Shown: positions 22,401 to 34,223 of the stretch, piece by piece | How the letters are laid out: the number at the start of each line of letters is the position of its first letter | How positions within the stretch are numbered: position 1 is the stretch's first letter | Assembly: GCF_932294415.1 (NCBI RefSeq) | Contig: NC_065535.1 | Coordinates: 88,924,862 to 88,988,861, forward strand | Direction: 5' to 3' | DNA: 64,000 bases | DNA from: Quercus robur | Lineage: Eukaryota; Streptophyta; Magnoliopsida; Fagales; Fagaceae | The notes under the pieces: generated by a model | What the model was told of the DNA's origin: nothing | The model's input: the letters and a program-made list of their open reading frames with translations, nothing else | Databases searched by the model: none | Program-made: the position numbers and the translations under genes

Positions 22401-25400
22401 TTGATTAGGCTGGCTGACAAGACTGATATATTTGTTGAATGAGCAGCATGCAGCTTGGACAAGTGACATAAAGGTAAAATTCATGAGGAATCTGTTAATA
22501 TAATTGTTTGAACTTATATAATGTAATCATATGTTACATGAATGCCCTGAAATTAAGTACCCATGTCAGACATGACAATTCTTGGTTAGTGGTATGGACA
22601 TGGGATATGCTGGTGCTGGGCCTGCCTGCTGTCACACAGTGACGTTATAGATGTGCCAAAGAAACGAAGAGAGTAACATTCAGGATCCTATGAATCTAGA
22701 AGATTTTTTTACCCAAAATGTTGCAAGGATGAATATTTTATAATAAGAATACTTTGTTGCACGCAACTTTGTTTGCATGAATAATTTATTCTGTTGTGAC
22801 ATATAGAATGGAAAAAATTGAATTTTTTGGTATTGATTTGTCTCCTTGTGGTTAGAAATTGAAAGTGGAGGCACTCAATATCAGATGCAAGTTAACACCC
22901 AACACAATCACCCCATGTAAATGTAATTTTGAGAAATGCTTTAGGAAATTTGCATATTTTCATTTAATATTTTCCTACCTTCAAAGTCTAAACCTAGAAA
23001 TTACTATGCTTTGTCTGTTAGTTCAGTAGAGGAGTTATGTATTTGTACTTTGGGCGTTAGTGTTTGTTGTTTATGGTTTACCTTGTCAGGATGGCCTTTA
23101 GTCTAGGCCCATACCAAATCAAAGAATGAACAAAATGGAAGTAGAGGGAACATAAATCTTAATCTGACTAATTGAATCAAGAAATTTTTTCAACTTATAC
23201 CTGTAACTTTTTAGAGAAGCAAAGAAAGTCCTAAATGTTCTATTGCATATAAAGCTGTAGATCTTATATTTGTTTAGTCATCATCATATACCAGTGTCTA
23301 ATTCTCTTTCTCCCCGAAAAGATAACAAAACTCCTCAAATTTCAGGAAGCTTTTGGTCGCTTGCCTCTGCCTTATATGGAGGAGGAGTTCAATGTTGACT
23401 CAATATGTAAAGACATGGAAAATAAAGTGGAGCCGCCTCCCTATATGCACATCAGGCGCAGTATCCTATTCTGTTATGTTCTATATTGGATTAGTTATAT
23501 TTTCTCTGCACTATCATTGTATCAATCATTTAAGCAAATAATTGCATATTTGTTAAAAAATTTATTGAGCAACTTCTTGGTGAAACAGTGAATGTTGCTC
23601 CAATTTGGCAGGTTATTTTTTATTCCATTATTCTAGAATTCAGTTTTTATAACTACTATGGCACTGGCCTCAACTGAAAATAGATATCTACCTGGTTAAG
23701 AAGAAGCGTGATGATGCTGATGATGATATTGGATGCACAAATTGCAGTTCTATGTGCTCTGAGGATTGTGTCTGCAGGTCATTTATTTCTTCGTTTCTCC
23801 TTTTTTTGGGAGGGTGCGCCCTGCCTGCTCTTCCCCCCCCCCCCCCCCCCTCCCTCTTTTCTCTATTAAAGTGGAGGAGAGATATTATCCATTGGCATGT
23901 ATTAGAGTATGGAAGTTTGATTCTCTTAATTATGGAATTGATTGGACATAAGGTTGGGGTAAACAGAGAAATCATTTCTTCATTTGAAAATTGAAACACT
24001 AAAAGAATAGCTCATATTCAGACCAAGCTATCATGTTTCCTCAGTTTGATAATTTTCTCTATGAAATGTAATTGGTTAGTTTTTTGTAGATAAACCACAA
24101 TTTTTCCTGCACAAATTACCAAGAGCCATGTAGCTCAAGTGGTTGATGCCTCCTAATGTTTCTAAAGGAGACATCTGGGGTTCAACTTTCCCCTCCCCCA
24201 ATTATCGAATTATCAAAAAAAATATATAAAAAAAAAATCCCTGTGCAGCAGTGGCACTACTTTCTTTCCTACCTCCTTCAATTAAATTCTTTATTAACTA
24301 CATTGCTATTCATTTGAGTAGCAATGTTATAGATACTCTAGCTGCTTTAGCATTTTGTTTGTATTGCGTAATAGGGTTCAATGCATAAGCTGCTCTAAGG
24401 CATGTCGCTGCTCAGAAAATTGCACAAACCGGCCATTTCGCAACGAGAAAAAGATCAACATTGTCAAGGTGAAAATTTTGAATTCATGAGTGCATGAAGG
24501 GTTTTTTTTTTTACCTCAAACTTGTATTGTTTAGGAGAAATTATTTAGGCTTTTTTCTAAGTTGATGTAGTTCTTGGTTTCTAAGTTTACTAACCATTTA
24601 ATGGTTATCTTCCTCTCAGACAACACTCTGTGGTTGGGGAGTAGAGGCAGCAGAAAAAATTAATAAAGGCGATTTTATTATTGAGTACATTGGAGAAGGT
24701 AGTCTGTTTTATTTGAATTTAGCTTATATTGTCACAAGCCTGCAAATTAAAAAAATAAAAATAAAAATAAAATCAACCTTTTGTTCTGTTGCTTTGGCTT
24801 TATTTTCATGAATAAGAATCCCACATTTCAAGCGTTGCCTCTGTTACTCATGCCTTGTGATGCCAATCTTCTTTTTTATTTTTCACTTTTCTTGGGTGTA
24901 TATATGATTATTCAGGTCACTATATCCTGCCTACTTGCTTGGAAAGTTTGTCATTTTGTAATCATAATTAGGTAGGAGGATTTGGAAGTTGATTCAAATT
25001 GTGTGTATGTGTGTTAAAACATGAGCCTTCGAAGCAATTTCTTGTTGCTGCAGCTGTGTGCTCATATAAATCATAATTGCTTTGCTTCTATAGGAGATTT
25101 TCATTTGGCTTTTCTCGGGGTTGCTAGTGAAAATGACAAAATACTTTTCTTTGTAAAATAAAGTGGGGTGTCATTCTTGTGAAATTAAACATATTTTTCA
25201 AGCTTTTTGTACTAGTTAAGTTGTTGGTTTTCTGTTTCAGTCATTGATGATGCTCAGTGTGAGAAAAGACTTTGGGACATGAAATACAGAGGTGCACATA
25301 ATTTTTACATGTGTGAAATTCGAAAAGACTTCACAATTGATGCAACTTTCAAGGGGAATGCTTCTCGCTTTCTAAACCATAGTTGTGATCCCAACTGTGT

Positions 25401-27645
25401 TCTGGAAAAGTGGTTAGTATGATTAGTTTACTGGCTGTTATGTCCTTTCTGGTTTCTAATTGATATTTTCCCTTCCAGGCAAGTTGAGGGGGAAGTACGT
25501 GTCGGTGTTTTTGCTGCTCGGTCAATCAAGGTTGGAGAGGCGTTAACGTATGATTACAGGTATATCTGGTTGTACCTTGTACTTATGCTTTACTTTGTTT
25601 ATATAAACCCATGTTTTATGTTTCTGGTCCTTTATTAGTAGTCCAACAAAATAAACAATCAAAACCTGTCACTTATAAATAAAAAAACAATCAAAACCAG
25701 TCATACATATGGATGAAGATGCAAAGTATTTGATATGTGCATATATTTCAATTACTGTGTACGTACATATGTTTTATTTTTTTTCTTTTTTGCTAACGTG
25801 AGTGTCTAGATTTCTTCGAGCACCTAACTATTTTCCCTAGTCTGTGTAGTCCCTTCGTTCCACAAACACTAAGTAATTATAGGAAAGAATCCTTTAGAGA
25901 TGGCCCCAAGATGTTGGTTAGGAGTTTTAAACCCATGACCTCATAGATCTCATAAAATCTTGGGAACCACTAGACCCAACCCCTAGCGGGTAGTTGGGAT
26001 AGTGGTTACGCTTTTGGTATGTGATTAGAGGTGGAGATTGGGAGGTGAGTGACCGTACATTCACAAAACCATGACATCTATGTGAGCGTGGCAGTACCCC
26101 TATCAATTCATTCTTGCACATTCTCTAGCCTGGCTCTATTATTACTCCAAGTAAATAATATCCTCTGAAACCCAAATGTACTAGTTGGCACTGTTATAGG
26201 ATCTCTCTGAACTCCATCCTCCCAATTTTTCTATCAATAAATCCCTTCTTCCTTTGTTCAGTAATTTTATTAAAATCACTTGTACACAACCAAGGCTTCT
26301 AGTCGATTCTGCTCAGGTACTTGAGGAGGGTTCATGATTCTTTCCGGCAAGAGCTATCTGGGTATCCATAGAAGCCCGACCTCCAACACTTGTCGGGGCC
26401 ACTAACTATGTGAGCATCGATATATTGGCATAGGCTTTTGATTATCTTTTATGTAGGACTCTCTTGAGTTCTCCTTGTGGCTGTTGCATGAGGCAGATGA
26501 TGTTGCTGTCTTTGACCTTTGAAGTTGATGTAAATTTTCAACTATTTCTCATTGCAATAATATGATATAATGATGTATGTGCCTGTTTGCCAATTAGCAA
26601 AAAGCTTTTTGTTTTTTTGTCTTAGCTTTATTTCAAATAATCTAACTTTAAGCTTTTATCTTATTTTTACTCTAAAAAAATTTCTAATTTTTTGTAAATA
26701 AGCTAGGTTTTAGTTTTTTGACTCACATTATGCAAATAAGCTACTGAAAGCAAGGCAATTTCCAAACGGACACATAATATTTTCTTCATGTCTTCCAATA
26801 TTATTGGTTTCAGAACATCTAGCTGACATCAATTTTGTTTTTGCCATACCAAACCAATGCTGTTGGCTGACTCTTCTCAGCGCCCATAAGGCTGTTTGTA
26901 TGCTTTTTAGCTTTGATTATTTGTTTATAAATGTATTCAGCATGGTGTCTATCAAACCTACTTATATCTCCTTGTCTTATTATTCCAATATGTGTTCAAT
27001 TCTGTCATGTCCTCAACAAAAGTCCACCTATTTGTCTTGCATACAATGAATTTAAAAGCATTGCTTTATGATCTCTCCGGTTTTGCCATAGCTGCCTTTC
27101 TCTCCAGAATCAGTGCCACTTTATCTGTAGACTAATTGTACTGAAGTTTTGCATGTAACGATCTCTAGATTCTTAACAGGGGTGATTGATTATTAAGAAA
27201 TTGGGTTCATTATATTGACTGGCTCCATTAACTAATTATCAGCATGAAATTTGCTTGTGAGCAATCTCTTATTTTGTTTTCTGAGGTTTCTTTCTAAGAT
27301 AAAAGAATATTATCTATAGAAAAATGAGATAATTTGTTATACCAATTTTTATGAGAATTATATAAAGTAACAGGTCCTTGTTATACCAATTTTTATGGCT
27401 ACTACAAGTTTCTAGCATATAATTTGTTAAGAGTCAGGACCTGTGAGTTGCAAAAGAGTGAGAAGTTATCTGGTTTTTGGCATTGTAGATTTGTGCAATT
27501 TGGACCTGAGGTGAAGTGCCACTGTGGAGCTCCAAGTTGTCAAGGCTATCTTGGGACCAAAAGAAAGATTGGTAAAGTGGATATTTGCTGGGGAACAAAA
27601 CGGAAGAGAACATCAACTTCTTGCTTAACTATCATAGCAGTATGA
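16363..27645 (+). CDS. ASHR3: ASHR3-like histone-lysine N-methyltransferase (PHD + AWS + SET)
   Basis: Eleven exons join to one frame of 499 aa: 16363-16731, 17644-17790, 19047-19211, 22447-22473, 23346-23460, 23684-23777, 24375-24468, 24620-24698, 25241-25412, 25479-25559 and 27489-27645. Every intron is GT-AG and all phases agree. Residues 1-123 are a variable N-terminus with seven Asn-Gly repeats. Residues 126-205 are Cys/His-rich and PHD-like (CLVC, GCQGLYHIQC, FKCPQH, CFIC, CVRC). Residues 290-333 are an AWS domain (GCTNC..C..C.C...C..C). The SET domain (about 334-449) carries GWG, EYIGE, NHSC at 409-412 and LTYDY at 443-447. The post-SET CHCG...C lies at 458-465. In Arabidopsis ASHR3 (SDG4) is a nuclear H3 methyltransferase involved in pollen and stamen development, and its length is very similar. 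All catalytic motifs are present, so the gene looks functional. The weakest call is the 27-bp exon 4, chosen by phase and by family resemblance. Confidence 0.92.
16525..16566 (+). repeat. in-frame hexanucleotide microsatellite coding (Asn-Gly)7
   Basis: Seven copies of AATGGC or AATGGA within exon 1 of the ASHR3-like gene. The repeat keeps the frame, so length changes would alter only the disordered N-terminus. Confidence 0.85.
17784..18023 (+). repeat. tandem 120-bp duplication spanning an exon-intron junction
   Basis: Two nearly identical units start at 17784 and 17904. Each begins ACAACATGTAA.GTCTCATC and ends in an ACAC-rich microsatellite. The first unit contains the last seven bases of ASHR3-like exon 2 and its donor (CAT followed by GTAAGG). 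The second unit copies the same junction as CAT followed by GTAATG. Confidence 0.88.
18547..18563 (+). repeat. poly-C tract
   Basis: A run of about 17 C followed by further short C and A runs. Such tracts are error-prone in assembly. Confidence 0.7.
19530..20421. mobile_element. hAT-type non-autonomous element in ASHR3-like intron 3
   Basis: The 892-bp element has terminal inverted repeats CTATGAAGCACTGATGC and GCACCTGTGCTTCATAG, which pair at 15 of 17 positions. It is flanked by the perfect 8-bp target duplication TTCATGTG (19522-19529 and 20422-20429), as made by hAT transposases. The first 250 bp are GC-rich (GGTGCCGCGTCG, CCGATTCGG repeats). Inside are two copies of a block of about 95 bp (ACGTGAGCCA.TAAGCCACATC ... 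TATTTTAATACCT) at roughly 19985-20080 and 20095-20190. No transposase frame. Confidence 0.78.
20422..22446 (+). other. remainder of ASHR3-like intron 3
   Basis: Non-coding. Around 20700-20760 is a fragment with CCCACATCGAACGTG and GGGTTATATAAGC that resembles LTR or promoter debris. A direct repeat lies at 21015-21434 and a (TG)n tract at about 22059-22078. Confidence 0.45.
21015..21434 (+). repeat. imperfect 44-bp direct repeat, 375 bp apart
   Basis: CACCCACCAACA.TTTG.G.GGGGAAT.. followed by AAAGAGTCAAATCT occurs at about 21016-21059 and again at 21391-21434, within ASHR3-like intron 3. It may mark the ends of a small decayed retroelement, but no TG..CA borders were found. Confidence 0.5.
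23833..23850 (+). repeat. poly-C tract in an ASHR3-like intron
   Basis: About 18 C residues after exon 6. A mechanical weak point for sequencing; no function seen. Confidence 0.7.
24122..24235 (+). mobile_element. probable tRNA-derived SINE
   Basis: It contains a box A-like TAGCTCAAGTGGTTG near the start and a box B-like GGGGTTCAA about 35 bases later, and ends in an A-rich tail (CAAAAAAAATAT). Located in an ASHR3-like intron. Flanking target duplications are not clear. Confidence 0.42.
25890..25985 (-). mobile_element. probable tRNA-derived SINE, minus strand
   Basis: On the minus strand the sequence reads GGGTCTAGTGGTTCCC (box A-like) and then GGGTTTAAAACTCC (box B-like) about 35-40 bases on. 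It lies within ASHR3-like intron 10. Borders are uncertain. Confidence 0.35.
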
Positions 27646-29027
27646 TTTGTATTGACAAATGTTATAATAGTCATGTCATAAATCACTTCCCATAAAATGT
27701 GGTCAAATAAAAAAACTAAAGAAAAAGAAAAGGAAAAAAGAAGGGGAGTAGAAAATACAGTCTCTTGTCATTGTTTTTACACCATTCAAGCTATTACATC
27801 CTCTCCAGATGTTTTTTTTTTTTTTTTTTTTTTTGTAACATCTAATTCCCCTATTCCCAGAATTTTTCTTCTGTAGGCTTGTAAGTGTAACATTGTGAGT
27901 CAGCCAGTTACAGACAAGTAAAAAAATTCAGGAAAAAAAAAATCTGAAAGAATGTCAGATTGGTTGGAATTATAGTTCTGATGTATATGCGGCACTGAAA
28001 GTTGTGTTCACAGCATCCTTTTCATGACTAATTGATTCCATTGTCTTGAGTATATTGTACCTTACATTATTATCATAACAAAATATTCTCAAATTCCCGA
28101 ATGGTGTGCTGTTGGGTTTTTCTCTTTTGGTGGGTGTGATACACAAGGTGCTGTGCTTGTTTTAAGGAGTGAATTCCTCCTCATAGAATTGCAGATGCTT
28201 GTTCATGTTCTTATTACCTTGTCCATCTTCACTTGACCAAAGAGAACCTGTGTTCATTGAGGGTTTATTTATTTTATTTATAATCATTCATCCAAGTACA
28301 CCAATTCTTTTGTACCATACTAGCTAGTCTCGTATGATAGGAAGGATTATCTTGATTCTGCTTTCACATGCATTCTACCTTTTCCTCTCCAATTTCAGCT
28401 ATACGTTAGCCTATATGAGGATTTCTAATTTTCTATATGATCCATGTATAATATATTAATATTCCTTCTTGTATAAAATGGCATTTACATTTGGGGAGTT
28501 TGTTTGAATTAAGCTATTAAGATGTGAAAAGAAACAAGAATTGTTAAACATAGTATAATCATTTAATTGAACCATGAGATGTACGGGTTAGTCTATTGTG
28601 TAAGAGTTTATTTTATTTTTAATTAAAACTTAAAATCATGGTAAATAATTAAAATAGATAATTCAATGTCTTTTGAATAAAGTTTGACTACAAATTTGGT
28701 TATAACCAATTATAAGAAGTGGCATGTGTTCTTGTTATGTGCAATGCACATTACTCACTTAAAACTTTATTTTTTTAAGTGTGCATGGTTTAGTAAGTCG
28801 TGTATTACAATGACACATCTTCCTATTGTTGGTTGTAACCTAAGCTTCTAACCAAGTTTGTAACCAAACTTTATTTATATATTTTAAACTTGGTTTTATT
28901 CAAATTTCTTTTGTAATTTTAATCATAATACTTTATACTTATTAGACTTTTTTATTTGCTAAGTGATTAAGGAGGAGAGGAGTGATAATGAGGATTTACC
29001 AAGAGAATAATTATCCTAATAATCTTA
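27646..29027. other. downstream of the ASHR3-like gene
   Basis: Non-coding, with a T24 tract at about 27810-27834. It includes the gene's 3' UTR; no canonical AATAAA stood out close to the stop. No other gene was recognised. Confidence 0.5.
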
Positions 29028-29746
29028 GATGACGTTTGGTACAAGGGAGTCTAGATTATTGCTAGCATCTAGATTCCTGAGAATGTGATGCCTTGTAATT
29101 TGGATGCTTAGAAATATAGCTATTCCTATATTTTGTTTAATAAGGAATCTAATAAGATTCTTATTCCTAGGAATGTGAGATTATAATATTTGGTTTATTC
29201 TTAGGAATCTTAATTGAATTATTTATTTTTCTCATTCTATCTTTGGATTTGTAAATCCAATAGAAGTCTTTTTAAAAAAATAATAATATTCCTCTAAATA
29301 AATAATGAAAAACAAAATATAAATTATGACAAGTTCATTAAAACTATAGTCTAAAAGAAGAAAAGATGAATATATCAATAGATTTGTCCATCTTGTTTAT
29401 GTTGTTTTGGCGGGAAGAGATAATGTTATTTTGGTAGGAAGATAAAGACAAAGGAAAAAATATTGATGATTTGTTTTATATTTTATTTCAATTGCTTACA
29501 TGATAAGGAAAAATGGTTAAAATTGTCAATTTATTAAAAATAATAATAATAATAATTTCCTTGAAGCTTGGGAATTTGGATACCCACCTGTTTTAAAGAG
29601 AATGCACATTCCTATTGAAAGGATGTTAAAGGGGAAATCCAAATTCCTCTAGCATCTCTTTTCTTAGTGTGATTTGCAACCAAACATAGAAATCTTTAAA
29701 CATTCCTAGGAATCCTAAAACATTACCCCATACCAAATGCCACATT
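29028..29746. mobile_element. possible MITE or non-autonomous DNA transposon
   Basis: It starts GATGACGTTTGGTAC and ends ATACCAAATGCCACATTG, an imperfect inverted pair, with repeated GGAATCT/TAGGAAT motifs inside. No clear target duplication. Confidence 0.35.
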
Positions 29747-30346
29747 GATGTATTTAAAGTAAGATACTTAGGAAAAGTATGCTTATAACATGTAACGTCT
29801 ATTAACTCATATGGTGTAAGAGTGTTTGGATATGTCATGCCTTGAATCCGTATAGGAATATGGAACGTAAGATCAAATTATCCATCCTCTCTCTCTCTCT
29901 CTCTCAACAAACATAAACACAAGGGAGAGAAAATAGGGTTTTAATATAAGACACACTACAAATTCTACTCAAAAGTAATAATAATTTTTATTATATTATT
30001 ATTCCAAAGTAGAAGAACCTCAAAATCATTTAAATAAATAAAGATAGATTCTCCACTTCATGATTAGTTGCACCTGCTATTTCCTAAGCGATATCTAATC
30101 AATGAATAACTTAATATACAATGTCAATAGGAAGGAAATACAAATTTGCATTGACAATAAGATAAGTAACAACATGATATTATAGAGTAACAAAGTTAAA
30201 AAATTGTGAGCAATTAAATTACAATTATTTGAATTCAAATATGCAAACAGTAACCCTATACTTCATCACTCGTGACCAATATTTTCACTCTAGTTTAAGC
30301 GATGATATAAGAAAATGAAGAAAATTCTGTATATTGCATTAATTTG
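29747..30346. other. intergenic, no gene seen
   Basis: AT-rich with a (CT)n run near 29888-29907. Sequence around 30260-30300 (TAACCCTATACTTCATCAC in reverse) resembles stretches at about 33465 and 37080, suggesting shared repeat or flanking DNA. Confidence 0.4.
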
Positions 30347-30471
30347 GGGACCGTTTGATAACGTTGTTTGTATTTTTTGGAAATACGTGTAGATGAAAAT
30401 GTGTGTGGAAATACGTGTAATGTTATTTAAAAACTGAAAAATGTTGCTCAAATAACCATACCAAACGGCCC
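30347..30471. mobile_element. short MITE
   Basis: The ends GGGACCGTTTGATAACGTT and ATAACCATACCAAACGGCCC form an imperfect inverted repeat around an interior of about 85 bp. Confidence 0.5.
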
Positions 30472-30923
30472 TTTGATATCTGAAACTACAAATATTTATA
30501 TATAAAAATTAAGCCCTTAACTAACTCCTTAATCAACTCCAAACTATACGAAATTAATTTCCCTAAATAACTAACTAATCAGCTTAAACTGTGACATTTG
30601 TTTGATAATATAACTAACTCCACTACCTCTGTATACTAAACTACAAGTAGCTTAAGACCATACAAAGAGAAAAAATATACAAAAACTAGATGTCATTTTA
30701 GGTTGATTTAAACTAACACTTACTGCTGGACTTGCTTCATTTCTTTTTCTTCTCTTCTTTGTTATGCCTTGGATTAGGATCCAACTTCCTCTTACACTTG
30801 TTGTCTTTAGCCTTCTAATACTCTCCCGCAATATCCTCAAGATGAGTAGGGGAATGAATATTGACTAAGTTCATCTTGGATAATAAAAAATGCAAATTGA
30901 TGCAAACTAGGTGCTTTGGTTAA

Positions 30924-32266
30924 TGTTGAGATCCAAAATATTACAAGTATTGAAATCCAAAACTAATGAGCCCTCAAGGATAGGAAAGGCCTAATCCGTG
31001 AGCAAGGCCCATTTAAAATGGGTAAAAGGAAGCCTAAGCTCATGAATGGGTAAGCCTTGGGCCTTAAAGAAGGAAGAAAAAGCAGAGGAAGTTTGGCTCA
31101 GCCTCTATGACAAGAATCCCCAAGGAGCCCAGAAAGAGACTAGACCAAGATACCGAGGAGCTGCCAGAACCAAGGAGGGGATTTTCAGGAAGTGCAAGAA
31201 ATAATCAACTAGGAGTTGGATAGCTTAGGGAAGTATGTTCATGGGCACAAGGCACAAAGAAAGACATGTCCATTAGCCGCTTGCAACTCAAAAGAAAAGA
31301 CTTTGGAAACAGCTGATAATTTAGGAACTAGCACCTACGAAGGGAAGCCTGGTACCTCAGGAAGAGCAACAAGGTGAACTATAAAGGAAGGTGGCTAGGG
31401 ATCTTTCAGTCTGACAAGGGGGAATCTGCCTATTTAGAGAAAAAAGACAAAGGATAAGGCATCCAAAAGGGGGGGTTCTGAAAAGCCTCTTTAGAAGCCT
31501 TGAAAAAAGAGATTAAAAGTCAGCTCCTAGGACACCCCAAAAAAGGAAGGTCAGTTGGGGACTTTTTGGAGGAAAATCTCAAAATAAGAATATAGTGAGA
31601 AAATGAGGAAAAGATTAGCCACCAATATTGCTAACACAACATTGGCTCTGGTACCCAAAGCAGCAAATAGAGGGAATCAATCGTACACGAAAAACCCTAG
31701 GAAGATACTATAAAAGGAGATCAAGCCATCAACAAAATTCATTCAGTAATAAGGAATCAAAGCACAAAGACCATCTGAAAAACTCCTTTAAATCTCAGAA
31801 AAATAGAAAAAGGGAAAAACATTGTGAGGGATCCTGAAACAGACACTAAAGGATACACTTGGATTCAAGTGGATTCAAACCTCACAATTCTTGAAAGCCT
31901 ACAAAGAGCTATTTAAGTCTGTGACTTTTGAACTTATTTGAACCTTGTTCCCAGTGAAAAGAAGGGTTCAATGTACTAAAACTTAATATAATGAAATATC
32001 ATTCTATTTTCTAATGATCCCTAACATCCTTACTTGATTTTTCTTTATTTCCTTACTGTTCTTTAGCCATTTATTTTACAATGTGTATATGTTTGCATGT
32101 ATGGATATGTATGCGTTGTAGGGCCCATGTTTTGTGCACAACTTTGTTCGTAATCAGCCTAATATAGCTGCGGTGAACTAAGTCCAGTCCACCAAACAAC
32201 AAGTATAAGATCCAGAATCCTTGTTTCTACTTAGGCTTAGGTATTGTCCAAAAATAAGAGCCCACA
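30924..32266. mobile_element. solo LTR (1343 bp) nested in the copia remnant
   Basis: It begins TGTTGAGATCC and ends AGCCCACA, with the perfect 5-bp target duplication GTTAA on both sides (30919-30923 and 32267-32271). The copia minus-strand frame runs up to one side and resumes on the other. It contains a TATA-like CTATAAAAGG around 31707. No protein domain is present; ORFs inside are low complexity. Confidence 0.75.
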
Positions 32267-32271
32267 GTTAA

Positions 32272-33440
32272 TAATTCTCCAATCTGTGATTTTGTCTTCA
32301 CATGCAGCAACCTGATTACCTTTGCTAGAACCTTATCTCAAACCACATGGCAATCTATCTCTATGTGTTTAATCCTTTTGTGGAACGCAAAATTGGCTCC
32401 AATGTGAAGTGCAACCTAACTATCCGTAAACAAAAGTGATGTTTAAGTGGAACCTGGATGTCTCTAAGAAAACTTAAGATCCATGCAATCTCATAAGTGG
32501 CTACTGTCACGGCCCTATATTCAGCTTCGGTTGAAGATCTAGACACTATTTTTTGCTTCTTGGACTTCCAAGATGCTAAAAAATCTCCAATAAATACACA
32601 ATACCTTGTAATGGATCTTCTAGTGTCTAAACAAGAGGCCTAATATGCATCAACAAAGGTTTTGACTTGCAATTCTGACTTGCTCGAGAATAATAGTCCC
32701 TGACCTAGTGTTCTCTTGAGATACTGCAGAATTCTTTGTGCTGCATGAAGGTGAGGCTGCCTTGGTTTAGCCATAAATTGGCTTAACCTATGAACTGCAA
32801 AGGTTATATGCGGTCTGGTTATAGTCAAGTGGAGTAATCTACCAATCAGCCTACTATAAGAACTAGCGTCCTTCACTTCTGCACCTATGTTTTTGCTCAA
32901 TTTCAAATTTTGTTTCTTTGGTGTCTTGACTGTTTTACAACCAAACATGCATGCATCATTATGCACCTCTAAGGTGTATTTTCTTTGACAGAGATTAATG
33001 CTTTCACCGGACCTAGCTACCTTAAGCCCTAAAAAGAACTTTGGGTCTCCCAAATCCTTGAGTTTAAACTGCTGGTCTAGTAAAACCTTAAGTTCTACAA
33101 TAGCTTCCTTATTATTATAGGCAATTAGAACATTATCAACATATACCAATAGAGCAATGAATAAACTTGAAGTTTGCTTAGTGAATAAAGAATAGTAAGC
33201 TTTGGATTGATGAAAGCCCATTTGTATCAAAGCACTAAAGAATTTAGAGAACCATTGTCTTGAGGCTTGTTTCAACCCATATAAAGACATGGTGAGCCTG
33301 CACACAACCTTCCCCTTGCTATGAAAACCAAGAGAAAAGGTTTCAATATAGTTTAAGCCCTCCTTTTGAGTAAAATCCTTAGCAACCAATCTAGTTTTGT
33401 ACCTTTCTATGGAGGTATCAAATTTGTGCTCTTATGCCTG
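32272..33440 (-). pseudogene. copia reverse transcriptase / RNase H fragment
   Basis: Minus-strand translation gives the copia RT start ([15 protein letters not shown]), then a jump to [13 protein letters not shown]. That means roughly 60-70 residues of RT are deleted in frame. The YVDD catalytic box reads YVDN here. RNase H follows with SRSSTEAEYRA. Breaks: an in-frame TAG at 32640-32642 where the family has a tryptophan-type codon, a frame change near 32440, and further stops toward 32272. It is clearly dead. Confidence 0.8.
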
Positions 33441-33604
33441 TTCTCTTTAGTCTTCTAATAGATGAAGTATAGGGTTATTGAAGATTTGAAGTATAGTATG
33501 GGTTACATATTTTTTGTTTTGAATTTTATTCAAAAATTGCATCCAAATGTTCTTTCATACCAATGGATTTACATCTTTTTTTTTTTTTTTTTTGAATTTT
33601 ATTT

Positions 33605-33760
33605 CAGGTTACTGGTCAGGACACTAAAGCATTCTACATATACCAAGCAAAGTACAAGAGCTAATGCCTGAGCAAGAAAATGATGTGCAGGATGTGGAGA
33701 TTGAGCTTGAGGAGGATGTGCAAGGGGAAAATATTCAATCTTATCAACATTTTTCAGTCT
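33605..33760 (+). pseudogene. fragment of an unrecognised gene, copy A
   Basis: After an AG acceptor-like site, CAGGACACTAAAGCATTC.. to GAGCTTGAGGAGGATGTGCA closely resembles the segment at 36515-36640. The encoded end is acidic (VQDVEIELEEDVQ). I cannot assign a family. It lies between the copia remnant and an hAT-type element. Confidence 0.3.
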
Positions 33761-33842
33761 TATCAAAGGAAAAGAAAGTTAGTTGTACAAATTGTATTAA
33801 GTTAGTTGTTTTGTTAGGTGCTAGACTTGTGTATAGTGGTAA

Positions 33843-34177
33843 TTGGGGGTGGCAATTTTTATCCATATCCATATCCATGAACCCACCCATAACCCACTTA
33901 ATTTGGATAAGTCTTAACCCAACCCATTTGAACATTTAGGTTAAATGGGTAAAGACCCATTAGGTTATTTAATTATATTTTAGATGGATAAACCCACTAG
34001 TACCCACTAAAACCCATCTAAAATCTAAAATTTAAATAAACAACAAAAAATCTAAATATCTAAACCAAAAAAATTCGGCAAGCTCTCAATCTCACTCTCC
34101 GTCACATCAAAATACATTCTTTCCCTCAAATTTTTTTGAGTAACCAAACAGGTTAGGACTTCAAATTAAGGAAAATC

Positions 34178-34223
<46 letters not shown>

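Larger units (their letters stand above)
30480..33440 (-). mobile_element. Ty1/copia remnant, minus strand, interrupted by a solo LTR
   Basis: Read on the minus strand it holds the end of a copia polyprotein (33440 to 32272, then 30918 to about 30830). A purine-rich stretch with CGGGAGAG (about 30820) follows, and then decayed LTR-like sequence with a TATATATAAATA box near 30500. The solo LTR at 30924-32266 splits the coding part near its end. The 5' LTR, gag, protease and integrase are missing. Confidence 0.65.
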
